A DNA stretch of 64,000 nucleotides. It comes from Chitinophagales bacterium. GTDB lineage: Bacteria; Bacteroidota; Bacteroidia; Chitinophagales; Chitinophagaceae. The notes under the pieces are model-generated. The model had not been told where the DNA came from. It searched no databases and worked only from the letters and a program-made list of their open reading frames with translations. The first letter of the stretch is position 1, and every line of letters starts with the position of its first letter. Below are positions 15,192 through 25,137 of this stretch, piece after piece. Location of the stretch: NCBI GenBank assembly GCA_025353485.1, contig JANXQO010000024.1:1-64000 (forward strand), read 5' to 3'. Position numbers and translations under genes: made by a program.

Positions 15192-17530
15192 AAAGTATGG
15201 TAAGCCTCTTTAATAGTTTGAGATTTTGTTTTTTTCGGATATAAGCTAATTAAAACTTTTTCAGGAGTTATCGGTGCAGAAAACTTTATATCTGCTGAAG
15301 GCTTAAACGCTTTTATTGCATTACGTATGGCAAAAAAAGCACCAATCCCATACATCAAAGGCGGCTCCCCTACAGCCTTTGAGCGGAAGATGGCGAGATT
15401 ATCTTTTTTAGTTTTTAAGAAATGAACTTTTATTTCTTCCGGCACAGAATATATATCCGGCACTTTATAAGTTGATAATGCATTGGATATTAATTTTCCT
15501 TCTTTATCATAAATAATTTCTTCCATTGTCATCCATCCCATGCCCTGCACAATACCGCCTTCAATTTGACCGAGATCAACAACAGGATTCATAGTTGTGC
15601 CGAAATCATGCACCACTTTCACTCCATCAAAAGTATAAATACCACGCAGGCAATCAAGGGTAACAACTGTAATTGCAGTTCCATAAACATGATATGCAAA
15701 TGGATGGCCTTTTTCAATTGTTGGATTAAAATGAACCTGTGGTGGTGCATAATGTGAATGCTCAGATAAATTAACTCTCTTTATGTATGCAGTTGCAATA
15801 AGATTCTCCCAGGTAAGTTCAGTTTTTTTATTGCCGATATGTACAAGCCCTTCTGAAATTATCATCTTATCGCAGGGCTGTTTTAAAATTTCTTCAGCTA
15901 TAGGTTTCAATCTTTCAAATAAATTTAAACAGGCCATCTGCACAGCTTTGCCATTAAGATCAGCCGTGGCGCTTGCTGCAGAGGGAGAAGTGTTTGCAAT
16001 GCGAAACGTATTAGTAGTATGAATTTTTATTTTTGATAAAGGCAATGAAAAAATGGTTGCTGCAACCTGAGCCATTTTTGTATTTACTCCCTGTCCCATT
16101 TCTACAGCGCCGGTACTTATACCAACACTTCCATCAGTGTACAAATGCACCAATGCCCTTGCCTGGTTCATTACAGTTTTTGTGAAAGAAATCCCAAAGC
16201 ATATCGGCATGAAAGAAATTCCTTTTTTATACAATTGATTTTCATCATTGAATTTTTTTACCAGCTTCCTTATTTTTTTTATTGCATAAATATCTTCTGC
16301 TTCTTCCCAACATTTTTTTGCTTCACTTTCTGCTTTTTGCCCGTATGGAAATTCATCATTTGTCTGCAATAAATTTTTCTTTTGAATTTCAGATGCATCA
16401 ATACCTAATTCTTCTGCTGCTTTTGCAATTGCTGATTCAATAACAAACATTCCCTGCGGCCCTCCAAAACCTCTGAAAGCTGTATTGGGAGGCAGGTTGG
16501 TTCTGCAGCAGTAGGCAGTTGCTTTTACATTCGGAACAAAGTATGAATTGGTGCAATGAAATAAAGTTCTTTCTAAAACAGCGGGAGAAAGATCTGCGGC
16601 GGCGCCTGCATTCTGGTAAAAGATTGCTTCATAAGCAATGATCTTTAAATTTTTATCCAGCCCTATTTTAAAATCAGAAGAATATGGATTTCTCTTTCCT
16701 GTCATCCGCATATCTTCCATCCTGTGCAAACAATATTTTACAGGTTTTTTTAAATGATAAGTTGCCAGTGCACATAAAATTGCCCACACAGTAGCCTGAT
16801 CTTCTTTACCGCCAAAGCCGCCGCCAAGGCGGGTTACATCAACTTCAAGGCGATGCATGGGGATTTTTAATACTGCAGCCATGTGCCTTTGAACGGCTGT
16901 TGGTCCCTGCGTGGAAGAATAAACTTTTATACAATTATTTTCCTGCGGAATGGTATAAGCTCCCTGGGTTTCAATATACAAATGTTCCTGTCCGTTTGTT
17001 TCCGCAATGCCTTCAAAAATATGAGCACATTTTTTCCATGCTTTATCAATATTTCCTAAAGAAAATGTTCGTGGTGGAATGATGAGTTCATTTTTTTCTT
17101 TGGCTTCTCTCGGGTCAGTAATTATTGGTAATGGTTCAATTTCTATTGTAATATTTTTTACTGCAGCCTGTGCTATCTCATTTGTTTCTGCAACAACAAA
17201 TGCAACAGGCATTCCATTAAAATGAACTTCGTCTTCTGCAAGCAATGGCTCATCAGGCACAATGCCACCGATCTGATTATCACCGGGAATATCTTTGTAT
17301 GTAAATATTCTAACAACTCCGGGCATTTTTTCAGCAGCAGAAATGTCAAGGCTAATAATTTTTCCATGCGCAACCGGCGAGCCAAATGCAGCGCCAAACA
17401 AGGTTCCCTGCAGCAAAGGAATGTCATCCAGGTAAATGGATTCGCCACGAACGTGTGTTATAGAATCAATGTTGCCCATATCCCCTAATGGGGGATTTAG
17501 TTGTATGATATTTTTATTAGGATTGTTCAT
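15188..17530 (-). CDS. xdhB: Xanthine dehydrogenase, molybdopterin-binding subunit
   Basis: 780 residues, the size of bacterial XdhB. Key stretches are THVRGESIYLDDIP at the N-terminus, RLGGGFGGKEDQ, RMEDMRMTGKR, TAFRGFGGPQGM, GAVEMGQGVNTKMAQ, SPSAASATADLNGKAVQ and KAVGEPPLMYGIG. The last contains the catalytic Glu near residue 720. With XdhA it oxidises hypoxanthine and xanthine to urate. Residues 11-19 (LNPPLGDMG) derive from a palindromic repeat, so initiation at Met18 (17479) is an alternative. xdhA lies 373 nt upstream across a repeat array; xdhC overlaps downstream. Confidence 0.96.
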   Translation of the reverse strand: MNNPNKNIIQLNPPLGDMGNIDSITHVRGESIYLDDIPLLQGTLFGAAFGSPVAHGKIISLDISAAEKMPGVVRIFTYKDIPGDNQIGGIVPDEPLLAEDEVHFNGMPVAFVVAETNEIAQAAVKNITIEIEPLPIITDPREAKEKNELIIPPRTFSLGNIDKAWKKCAHIFEGIAETNGQEHLYIETQGAYTIPQENNCIKVYSSTQGPTAVQRHMAAVLKIPMHRLEVDVTRLGGGFGGKEDQATVWAILCALATYHLKKPVKYCLHRMEDMRMTGKRNPYSSDFKIGLDKNLKIIAYEAIFYQNAGAAADLSPAVLERTLFHCTNSYFVPNVKATAYCCRTNLPPNTAFRGFGGPQGMFVIESAIAKAAEELGIDASEIQKKNLLQTNDEFPYGQKAESEAKKCWEEAEDIYAIKKIRKLVKKFNDENQLYKKGISFMPICFGISFTKTVMNQARALVHLYTDGSVGISTGAVEMGQGVNTKMAQVAATIFSLPLSKIKIHTTNTFRIANTSPSAASATADLNGKAVQMACLNLFERLKPIAEEILKQPCDKMIISEGLVHIGNKKTELTWENLIATAYIKRVNLSEHSHYAPPQVHFNPTIEKGHPFAYHVYGTAITVVTLDCLRGIYTFDGVKVVHDFGTTMNPVVDLGQIEGGIVQGMGWMTMEEIIYDKEGKLISNALSTYKVPDIYSVPEEIKVHFLKTKKDNLAIFRSKAVGEPPLMYGIGAFFAIRNAIKAFKPSADIKFSAPITPEKVLISLYPKKTKSQTIKEAYHTL
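17475..17500. repeat. Family A palindrome in the first codons of xdhB
   Basis: The plus strand reads CCCATATCCCCTAATG then GGGGATTTAG. It shares the CCnTATCCCCTAA core with the element before parA (2813-2833) and GGGGATTTAG with family A at 60738. It encodes XdhB residues 11-19. Confidence 0.7.
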
Positions 17531-17535
17531 TATTA

Positions 17536-17934
17536 ATATTTCAAATCTAAGTTCTCCCTTTAGGGAGACAGAGGGTTTTCGGCCTCACCCACTTATCCCT
17601 CTCCTTCAGAGAGAGGGACGGTACTTCAATACAAATCCAAACATTTTATCTTCCATATCATCTTTAAATATCTATCAACAAGCCTGTTTCTATTTTCAAT
17701 TTATTTGAAATATTTCAAATCTAAGTTCCCCCTTAGGGAGGCAGAGGGTTTTCAGCCTCACCCTCTTATCCCTCTCCAATAGAGAGGGACGGTACTTCAA
17801 TACAAATCCAAATAAAAATTCTTCCACATCATCTATAAATATTTATCATCAAACTTATCCTCTTTTCGGGCTATGGTAAATATTTCAAATCTAAGTTCTC
17901 CCTTTAGGGAGACAGAGGGTTAAAAAGACAGAGG
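17536..17934. repeat. Three-copy direct repeat array between xdhA and xdhB
   Basis: Copies start at 17536, 17710 and 17880, giving periods of 174 and 170 nt. Each begins ATATTTCAAATCTAAGTTC, continues with a CTCCCTTTAGGGAG-type palindrome and ACAGAGGG. The first two then have CCTCACCC and a second palindrome (17597-17617; 17770-17788) followed by GACGGTACTTCAATACAAAT. The third copy is truncated and runs into the 3' end of xdhA, supplying its stop. Confidence 0.9.
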
Positions 17935-19340
17935 TTTTTTGGAAACAGTGTAATAAAATGCGCTTTTATCAACTGGCTTAATAATAACCGCTTGTATTCT
18001 TCTGAACCTCTTGCATCGCTTATCGGTGATATTTCTGATTGTGCAATTTCTGTTGCTTCATCAATTATTTTTTCTGTAATTTTTTTATCTTTTAAAAAAG
18101 CAGATGTTTTTGAAAGGTACATAGGCACAGGGCCAACGCCACCTGCAGACAATCCTGCATTAAAAATTATTTTACCATCTGTATTAATTTTTATTGCGCT
18201 ATTTACGCTGGCAATATCAAGATGTGTACGCTTACTTACTTTTTCAAAATTGAAAAGATCTTTTTTGCCGGGAGGTTCAAACCAAATTTGTTCAATAAAT
18301 TCATTCTCCTTTTTATCTAATTGCTTATAACCTTTATAAAAATTTCTTAAAGAGATTTCTCTTTTTACAACCCCATCGCTCAAAATAATTCTTGTATCCA
18401 ATGCCAAAAATAAAATGGTGAAATCTCCGATAGGAGAAGCGTTTACAAAATTGCCTGCAATCGTAGCAATGTTGCGTATGGGAGTAGATGATATGAGCTT
18501 ACTTATCTTTTTAAAATCCGGAAACGCATCGTTAATAATTTTTGATTCCATAAGATCAGTAACAGTTACTGATGCCCCCATAATACATTTGTTTCCATCC
18601 CTGCTAATACCATTCAATTCTTTTTTATTGAATAAGAAATTAATTTTTGCATTCACCATTTTCTCATGCTGCTGAACATACAGGTCTGTTCCACCACCTA
18701 AATATTTTTTTTGATAATCTGTTTGCTTTTCTATTCCATTAGTTTTTGAATTTATTTCCAATAATCTTTTTTTAATGCTCACAAAATATTCGGGAAGAAT
18801 AGAATTGGAAGTGACATATTCAATAACATCTCCTTTATTTTTTTGCATAAGGTCAGCAATATTTTTTGCCGCTTTTTGTATTGATTTATATCCTGTGCAT
18901 CTGCAAATATTTCCATCAATAGAAGCAACTGCATTTTCATAAGTCTTATGATCTTGACTAAGGCAAAAACCAGCAAAAGAAACAACAAACCCCGGTGTGC
19001 AAAAGCCACACTGGGTGGCGCCTTCATTGTACATCGCCTGTTGTACAGGATTTAATTTTCCTGCATCTTCTCTTTCAGTTGAAAGATTTAATCCTTCTAC
19101 TGTAACAACATGCTTACCATTAATATTACCCAAAGCAGTAAGGCATGATGTTACACTTCTGTATCTTAATTTGTGATCAATAATTTCTCCCGTTAAAACT
19201 GTGCAGGCACCACAATCTCCCTCCCGGCAACCTATCTTTGTGCCCATAAGATGTTTATGATAACGGATAAAATCAAGCAGCAATTGGCCCGGTGGCAGTT
19301 CAGTTGAGATTTCTTTATCATTAAGAATAAATTGTATCAA
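17904..19340 (-). CDS. xdhA: Xanthine dehydrogenase, 2Fe-2S and FAD subunit
   Basis: 478 residues. The N-terminal plant-type 2Fe-2S cluster uses C38, C43, C46 (CREGDCGAC) and C66. The second cluster uses C110, C113 (CGFC) and C145, C147 (CRC). The FAD domain shows YLGGGTDLYVQQHEK, IRNIATIAGNFVNASPIGD and FEKVSKRTHLDIASVNSA. It passes electrons from the molybdenum subunit to NAD+. The last residues (about NLCLFNPLSP) and the stop are encoded by a truncated copy of the repeat array, so the native C-terminus has probably been replaced. It is first in the leftward xdhA-xdhB-xdhC set. Confidence 0.95.
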   Translation of the reverse strand: MIQFILNDKEISTELPPGQLLLDFIRYHKHLMGTKIGCREGDCGACTVLTGEIIDHKLRYRSVTSCLTALGNINGKHVVTVEGLNLSTEREDAGKLNPVQQAMYNEGATQCGFCTPGFVVSFAGFCLSQDHKTYENAVASIDGNICRCTGYKSIQKAAKNIADLMQKNKGDVIEYVTSNSILPEYFVSIKKRLLEINSKTNGIEKQTDYQKKYLGGGTDLYVQQHEKMVNAKINFLFNKKELNGISRDGNKCIMGASVTVTDLMESKIINDAFPDFKKISKLISSTPIRNIATIAGNFVNASPIGDFTILFLALDTRIILSDGVVKREISLRNFYKGYKQLDKKENEFIEQIWFEPPGKKDLFNFEKVSKRTHLDIASVNSAIKINTDGKIIFNAGLSAGGVGPVPMYLSKTSAFLKDKKITEKIIDEATEIAQSEISPISDARGSEEYKRLLLSQLIKAHFITLFPKNLCLFNPLSP

Positions 19341-19382
19341 AATAAGTTTTACTTAAGTATTAAAGTTACTATAATTGAATAA

Positions 19383-20399
19383 ATGAATATGGATACAATA
19401 TCATTTGATAAGCAGATTTATTACAGGCTGATTGCTTTGTGGGTGTTGTGCGAAGGCATACTTGGCGGCATGATGCATGCAGTTAAGATTCCGTTTACAG
19501 GTATTATTGTTAGCAGCGGCGCTGTTATTTGTATTTGCCTTATAGCTTACTATGTGCCTGCAAATGGCGCAATATTAAAGGCGACAATTATTGTAGCAAT
19601 TTTTAAAATGATGTTAAGTCCCCATACTCCGCCAACAGCTTATGTTGCCGTATTTTTCCAGGGAATGATGGGACAGCTTCTTTTTTTTAATCGCAGGTTT
19701 TTCAGGCTCTCCTGTATTTTACTTGCCGTATTTGCATTGGTTGAATCGGCTATCCAGAGAATAATTGTGCTTACTGTTTTATATGGAAATAATTTTTGGA
19801 ATGCGCTAAATGAATTTATAAGAAAACTCACCAATGAGACGACAGTTAATAATTACAGTTTAATGGTTGCCACCGGTTATATAATGTTGCATGCTTTCAT
19901 TGGGTTGATGGTAGGCGTGTTTGCCGGAAGTATTGTGTGGCAATCAAAATCATGGAGCATTTTGCATGAAGAATATTTAATACCCTATACAAATGAAAAA
20001 AATAATGAGCAATTAAAACCGGCCGGTACTAAAAGAAAAAAGAAAATAAAATATTTTTTTATTTTTATCTGGATTACATTGATCGTACTTTTTGCTCAAT
20101 CTTATTTTCACATTGGCGCAGCATTGCTTCCTCCACAAATTCCATTACAAATTCTTTTACGTTCAATATTGATAGTTTTATCATGGTATTTTTTAGTCAG
20201 CCCTTTATTAACTTCTTTAATAAAAAAATGGTTAAGCAATCAGCGAATAAAATCCCAAAGCGATATTAGCCAGGTGATATTGATGCTGCCTTCTACAAAA
20301 TATATTTTTTTAAAAAGCTGGCAACTTTCTTCTGCAGCTAAAGGATGGAAACGAGCATCAGCCTTTTGCAAAATACTTTTTGTTAATATTCTGCGATGA
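19383..20399 (+). CDS. Integral membrane protein, possibly ECF-transporter-like
   Basis: 338 residues. About six hydrophobic helices fill residues 15-195, then a charged loop (about 200-222, rich in Lys), two more helices (about 224-245 and 250-275) and a cytoplasmic tail. The first part (GGMMHAVKIPFTGIIVSSG) looks like an ECF substrate-capture subunit. The tail LPSTKYIFLKSWQLSSAAKGW recalls the coupling helix of CbiQ/EcfT proteins. No ATPase gene adjoins. It starts 42 nt from divergent xdhA and its stop overlaps the TonB-receptor start (ATGA), suggesting a coupled uptake pair. The function is inferred only. Confidence 0.5.
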   Translation: MNMDTISFDKQIYYRLIALWVLCEGILGGMMHAVKIPFTGIIVSSGAVICICLIAYYVPANGAILKATIIVAIFKMMLSPHTPPTAYVAVFFQGMMGQLLFFNRRFFRLSCILLAVFALVESAIQRIIVLTVLYGNNFWNALNEFIRKLTNETTVNNYSLMVATGYIMLHAFIGLMVGVFAGSIVWQSKSWSILHEEYLIPYTNEKNNEQLKPAGTKRKKKIKYFFIFIWITLIVLFAQSYFHIGAALLPPQIPLQILLRSILIVLSWYFLVSPLLTSLIKKWLSNQRIKSQSDISQVILMLPSTKYIFLKSWQLSSAAKGWKRASAFCKILFVNILR

Positions 20400-22486
20400 T
20401 CTCTCAATTGTTAATCATGACAACAAATTCCAGCATTTACTTAAGGATCGCATTACTCTTTGCTTTATTTTTTGTTTTAATAAATGGATATTGCCAGGAT
20501 ACGGATGTTGCAAAAATTACATTGCCATCAGTGATTATAAAAGCGTTTGAACAAAATAGAAAATTAAAGGATGTACCTGCTGCCGTAAATTATATTGGCA
20601 AAAGCACACTGGAACATTTTAGTACTGCTTCAATTGTTTCTGCAATAAATTCTACTCCCGGAGTAAGAATGGAAGAGCGTTCTCCCGGAAGTTACAGAAT
20701 GAATATCAGGGGAAGTTCAATGCGGTCTCCGTTTGGTGTAAGAAATGTAAAGATTTATTACAATGATATTCCATACACCGATCCTGGCGGGCAATCATAC
20801 CTGAATGAACTTGGCTATTACAATTTTAATTCGATAGAAATAATTAAAGGCGCTAACAATAGTTTGTATGGCGCCGGAACAGGCGGCGTAATGCTTATAG
20901 AAAGCCTGAATGAAAATGAAAAAAAAGCAATTTTTACAGAATATTCAACAGGCAGCTTTAACCTTCAAAATGCTTATGCATCGCTAATAACTGTTGCTGA
21001 CAAAGCAATTAGTAAGATTGGTTATCAGCATCAAAGTAGTAACGGATACAGGGATCACAGTAAATTAAAACGGGATATTTTAAGTTGGAATGGTTTGTTT
21101 AAAACGGGTAATAATGGATTATTGAAAACAACATTTTTGTATGGTGATCTCTTTTATGAAACTCCGGGTGCATTAACAAAATCAGAATATGATATTAATC
21201 CGAAAGCTGCAAGACCTGTTGCTGGCGCTATTCCCGGCACTATACAGGCTAATGCGTCTATTCATCAAAAAATGTTTTTGGCCGGGGCGTCGTATTCACA
21301 ACTTATCACTTCAAACCTGCAAAATAAAACCACTTTGTATGGAATGTTTACTGAATTGCGTAACCCGGCAATAAGCAGTTATGGAAAAAATTCAGAGCCA
21401 CATGTTGGCGGAAGAACCGTTTTTACATATAGCCGCTTGGTAAATAATGTGATGTTGCACCTTGACGCAGGAGCTGAATTGCAGCAGGGATTTGCTTCTG
21501 TTTCAATTTATAAAAACGTGGGAGGTAATGCGGATTCTTTAAGAACAAATGATGAAATAAATAACCGTCAGCAATTGGTATTTGCACAGGCATCTGTGGA
21601 CCTAAGGCATTGGACCCTTATAAGTGGTGCAAGCTGGAATACTTTGCGGATCAATTTTCAAAGATTTTCCCCTGCATCTTCAGGTAAGCAAAACAGGAAT
21701 TTTGATAATGATATTGCGCCACGGTTTACCATTATGAGAAAATTTAATTCAGTAAATATTTATACAAGCATCGCAAAAGGATTTTCGCCGCCAACCACTG
21801 CTGAGTTGTTGCCTACGGGTGGTGCAGTAAATCCTGGATTGAATGCTGAAGAAGGAACTAACTACGAGATTGGAATGAAAGCAACTTTTTTTAAATATCT
21901 GTACGTAGATATTAATGCATTTTTCTTTTCTTTAAAAAATACAATTGTATTAAGGCGTAATGCCACAGGCGGAGACTTTTATATAAATGCAGGAAGCACA
22001 AAACAACATGGTATAGAAAGTTTTTTTAGTTATCCAATATTTTCTTTATCAAACAAAATAAAAAATGGAATCGTTTGGCTTAGCCATACCTGGCATGATT
22101 TCCATTACAAAGAATTTAAACAACTTACCAATGATTTTTCCGGTAACAGACTTCCTTCAGTTGCGCCGCATACCATTTCTTCAGGAATTGATATTTCAAT
22201 GAAGAATGGATTGCTTGGTGCACTTACTTATTATTACAGTGACAGGATTGCGCTGAATGATGCCAACACTGAATATGCAAAAGCATATCATTTACTTGGC
22301 GCAAAAATTGGTTATGAAAATCGGGTAAAGAAAAAACTGGATTATAGAATACTATTTGGCGCCGAAAATTTATTAAATAAAAAATATAGTTTAGGAAATG
22401 ATATTAATGGCTTTGGTGGAAGATATTACAATGCCGCTGCCCGAAGAAACTTTTTTGCTTCGATCACTTTACATTTCTTTAGATAA
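20396..22486 (+). CDS. TonB-dependent outer-membrane receptor
   Basis: 696 residues. A signal peptide (LLFALFFVLINGYCQ) follows a short leader; Met8 at 20417 is an alternative start. The plug domain has VSAINSTPGVRMEERSPGSY, MNIRGSSMRSPFG and NSIEIIKGANNSLYGAGTGG. The rest is barrel, ending YNAAARRNFFASITLHFF with the terminal Phe signal. It imports a large or scarce nutrient using TonB energy; the FecA/siderophore-like class is nearest by eye, substrate unknown. It overlaps the upstream membrane protein by 4 nt, implying a two-component uptake route. Confidence 0.9.
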   Translation: MISQLLIMTTNSSIYLRIALLFALFFVLINGYCQDTDVAKITLPSVIIKAFEQNRKLKDVPAAVNYIGKSTLEHFSTASIVSAINSTPGVRMEERSPGSYRMNIRGSSMRSPFGVRNVKIYYNDIPYTDPGGQSYLNELGYYNFNSIEIIKGANNSLYGAGTGGVMLIESLNENEKKAIFTEYSTGSFNLQNAYASLITVADKAISKIGYQHQSSNGYRDHSKLKRDILSWNGLFKTGNNGLLKTTFLYGDLFYETPGALTKSEYDINPKAARPVAGAIPGTIQANASIHQKMFLAGASYSQLITSNLQNKTTLYGMFTELRNPAISSYGKNSEPHVGGRTVFTYSRLVNNVMLHLDAGAELQQGFASVSIYKNVGGNADSLRTNDEINNRQQLVFAQASVDLRHWTLISGASWNTLRINFQRFSPASSGKQNRNFDNDIAPRFTIMRKFNSVNIYTSIAKGFSPPTTAELLPTGGAVNPGLNAEEGTNYEIGMKATFFKYLYVDINAFFFSLKNTIVLRRNATGGDFYINAGSTKQHGIESFFSYPIFSLSNKIKNGIVWLSHTWHDFHYKEFKQLTNDFSGNRLPSVAPHTISSGIDISMKNGLLGALTYYYSDRIALNDANTEYAKAYHLLGAKIGYENRVKKKLDYRILFGAENLLNKKYSLGNDINGFGGRYYNAAARRNFFASITLHFFR

Positions 22487-22538
22487 AATCAACAGACAAT
22501 TAATCAATAACATTTATCTTTTCAAAAAAATTACACAC

Positions 22539-24115
22539 ATGAGATTCATCAAAACGTTATCACTTTTATTACTTTTTACGTTTCCTTTATTTGTATTTGC
22601 ACAAAAAGAAAATATTGATCAGAATGTAATGCAACAAATAAGGAAAGAAGGTTTACAAAATTCCAAAGTAATGGATATTGCTTTTCATCTTACAGATGTA
22701 AGCGGGCCAAGGCTTACAGCATCTCCGGGTTTTATGAGAGCAGCTAATTATGCAAAAAATCAATTAACACAATGGGGCCTTGTAAATGCAATGCTTGATC
22801 CGTGGGGTGATTTTGGAAAGAGCTGGGAGTTGCAAAAATCTTATGTGGCAATTATATCTCCCTGGTATAAATCATTAGAGGCTTATCCTAAAGTATGGAC
22901 AGGCGGAACAAATGGTATAAAGAATGCAGAGGTGTTACTAATATCAGCAAAAGACTCTGCAGGCTTAGATGCATATAGAGGAAAACTAAAAGGAAAAATT
23001 TTACTACTTGACAGAAGCGATAAATACAACCTGAGTTTTAAACCGGATGCTACCAGATATACTGATGCAGAATTAGACTCGATGTCTAATATAAAAATGC
23101 AACCCGCTGATACAGCCGCTATGCGCAGGCGCAGAGAACAATTTGGCTCTTTCAGAGGTGCACAAATTTTGATAAACACATTAAAAGCATTGGCAACTTC
23201 AGAAGGCGCTGTTGCTATTTTAAGTACAAGCCCAAGAAATCATGACGGAACTATTTTTGTTCAGCAGGCAGGTCCATACAAAGTTTCTGATCCTGAAAAC
23301 TTTTTAGATGTTGCAATAGGTTGGGAAGATTACATGACGATGGTGAGGCTGTTAAAAAATAATATCGCAGTAAAGATGGATGTTGATGTACAAACAAAAT
23401 TTTCATCAGCAGATACAAAAGGCTATAATGTAATAGCAGAAATACCAGGCACAGATAAAAATTTAAAAGACGAAGTTATAATGCTTGGCGGTCATCTTGA
23501 TTCGTGGGTTGGTGGTACCGGAGCAAATGATAATGGTGCTGGCAGCGCTGTAATGATGGAGGCAGACGCATATTAAAATCAATTGGTGTAAAGCCGAGAA
23601 GAACCATCCGCATTGCATTGTGGAGCGGAGAAGAGCAGGGCATTTTTGGTTCAAGAGGTTATGTAAAGAAAACATTTGCAGACCCTGCTGATATGAAATT
23701 GTTGCCTGCTCATGAAAAATTTTCAGCCTATTTCAATGTTGATAATGGTTCCGGAAAAATTCGTGGTGTATATCTTCAGGGTAACGAAGCAATGAGAAAT
23801 ATTTTTATGCAATGGCTTGCTCCGTTCAATGATCTTGGCGCCAAAACACTTACCATTGATAATACCGGCGGCACTGACCATTTATCTTTTGATGCAGTGG
23901 GATTACCCGGGTTTCAGTTTATACAGGATCCACTGGAATATGATGCAAGAAATCATCACAGCAATATGGATGTGTACGATCATTTGCAGGAAGAAGATCT
24001 TAAACAGGCCGCCACAATTGTAGCCGCATTTGTTTATGATGCTGCCATGAGAGATCAAAAACTTCCAAGAAAGGAATTACCGCAACCACGACCAGCGGGG
24101 CAAAGAGGCTTTTAA
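22539..24115 (+). pseudogene. M28 metallopeptidase, interrupted by a frameshift
   Basis: The ATG at 22539 begins MRFIKTLSLLLLFTFPLFVFAQ (signal peptide). The frame holds GGHLDSW and [15 protein letters not shown], zinc-ligand motifs of family M28 (carboxypeptidase Q-like), then stops at 23576. The next frame continues the protein: [45 protein letters not shown] and the C-terminus to 24115. Total length is 3n+2, so a single missing base near 23563-23570 explains the break, restoring about 525 residues. It is either a recent mutation or a sequencing error. Confidence 0.88.
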
Positions 24116-24121
24116 AATAAT

Positions 24122-24142
24122 AAGCTCCTTCGGGAGCTTTTT
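24122..24142 (+). terminator. Rho-independent terminator after the M28 gene
   Basis: A 7-bp stem AAGCTCC/GGAGCTT with a TTCG tetraloop is followed by a short T-run, 6 nt after the M28 stop. Confidence 0.8.
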
Positions 24143-24166
24143 ATATTTTGTGTAAAAAAAATATTT

Positions 24167-25087
24167 ATGAGACCTGTTTTAATTTTTATTCTTTTCTTAT
24201 TAATTTATCAGCAACGCCTTACTGCACAGGATACTTTAAATTTTAATAAGACTGAAATTATTTATGGAAGAAAAGATGGTATGGCACTAACCATGTTTAT
24301 GCTTGCCCCCAAAGAACATCCAAATGGAAAAGCGATCGTTAGTGTAGTAAGTGGCAATTGGAATTCCAGTTACAATTATGCAGCAACTTTCGTTAACAGC
24401 GCCAAAATTTATATTGACAGGGGGTACACAGTGTTTACCGTAATGCATGGCTCACAACCCCGCTATGCTATTCCTAACGAGATCGCTGATGTAAAAAGAG
24501 CTGTAAGATTTATCCGGTATAATTCAAATAATTATCACATAGATGGAAATCATCTTGGAATTACAGGCACTTCATCAGGCGGCCATTTAGCTTTAATGGT
24601 TGGATTGTCTGATGATAAAATAGATTCAGCTTCCAAAGATCCTGTAGATCGTGTTTCAGCCAGGGTGCAGGCTATTGCCGTATTTTTTCCGCCTACGTAT
24701 TTTTTAAACTGGGGACAACAACAAATGAATCTCTCAAATTTTCAGGCGGCTTTGGCTGTAGCAGGAGTTGCCGGGGCTTTTGATTTTAAAGTTTGGAATG
24801 ATACCGTTAAATTATATCAAACTGTAAACCCCCAAATGAGATTAGAGATAGCTAAACAAATTTCTCCAATATATTTTGTTACACCTGATGACCCTCCGGT
24901 GTTCATCATTCATGGTGATGCGGATAAAACAGTGCCTTTGCAGCAATCAGAAACTATTATTAAAAAATTAAAGGAAGCAAATGTGCCTAACAATTTTATT
25001 ATTAAAAATGGCGGAGGTCATGGATGGAAGAACAGGGATGTGGAAGAGAAAAATTTTGTTGATTGGTTTGATAAATATTTAAAATGA
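24167..25087 (+). CDS. Secreted alpha/beta hydrolase
   Basis: 306 residues with an N-terminal signal peptide (ILFLLIYQQRLTAQ). The nucleophile elbow GTSSGGH lies near residue 143. The Asp is in HGDADKTVPLQQSE and the His in GGGHGW near the C-terminus, completing a Ser-Asp-His triad. The pattern resembles BD-FAE/acetyl-esterase or prolyl-oligopeptidase-like hydrolases. It would act in the periplasm on an ester or short peptide; the substrate is not identifiable. A second unrelated hydrolase follows after 50 nt. Confidence 0.85.
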   Translation: MRPVLIFILFLLIYQQRLTAQDTLNFNKTEIIYGRKDGMALTMFMLAPKEHPNGKAIVSVVSGNWNSSYNYAATFVNSAKIYIDRGYTVFTVMHGSQPRYAIPNEIADVKRAVRFIRYNSNNYHIDGNHLGITGTSSGGHLALMVGLSDDKIDSASKDPVDRVSARVQAIAVFFPPTYFLNWGQQQMNLSNFQAALAVAGVAGAFDFKVWNDTVKLYQTVNPQMRLEIAKQISPIYFVTPDDPPVFIIHGDADKTVPLQQSETIIKKLKEANVPNNFIIKNGGGHGWKNRDVEEKNFVDWFDKYLK

Positions 25088-25137
25088 TTTGTGAGATTAT
25101 AAAAATAAATTTTCTAAGAACATTATTAAATTTTTGA

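Noticed and set aside
17536-17934. CRISPR array
   Set aside because: Only three copies, with unit lengths of about 170 nt, internal palindromes and no cas genes.
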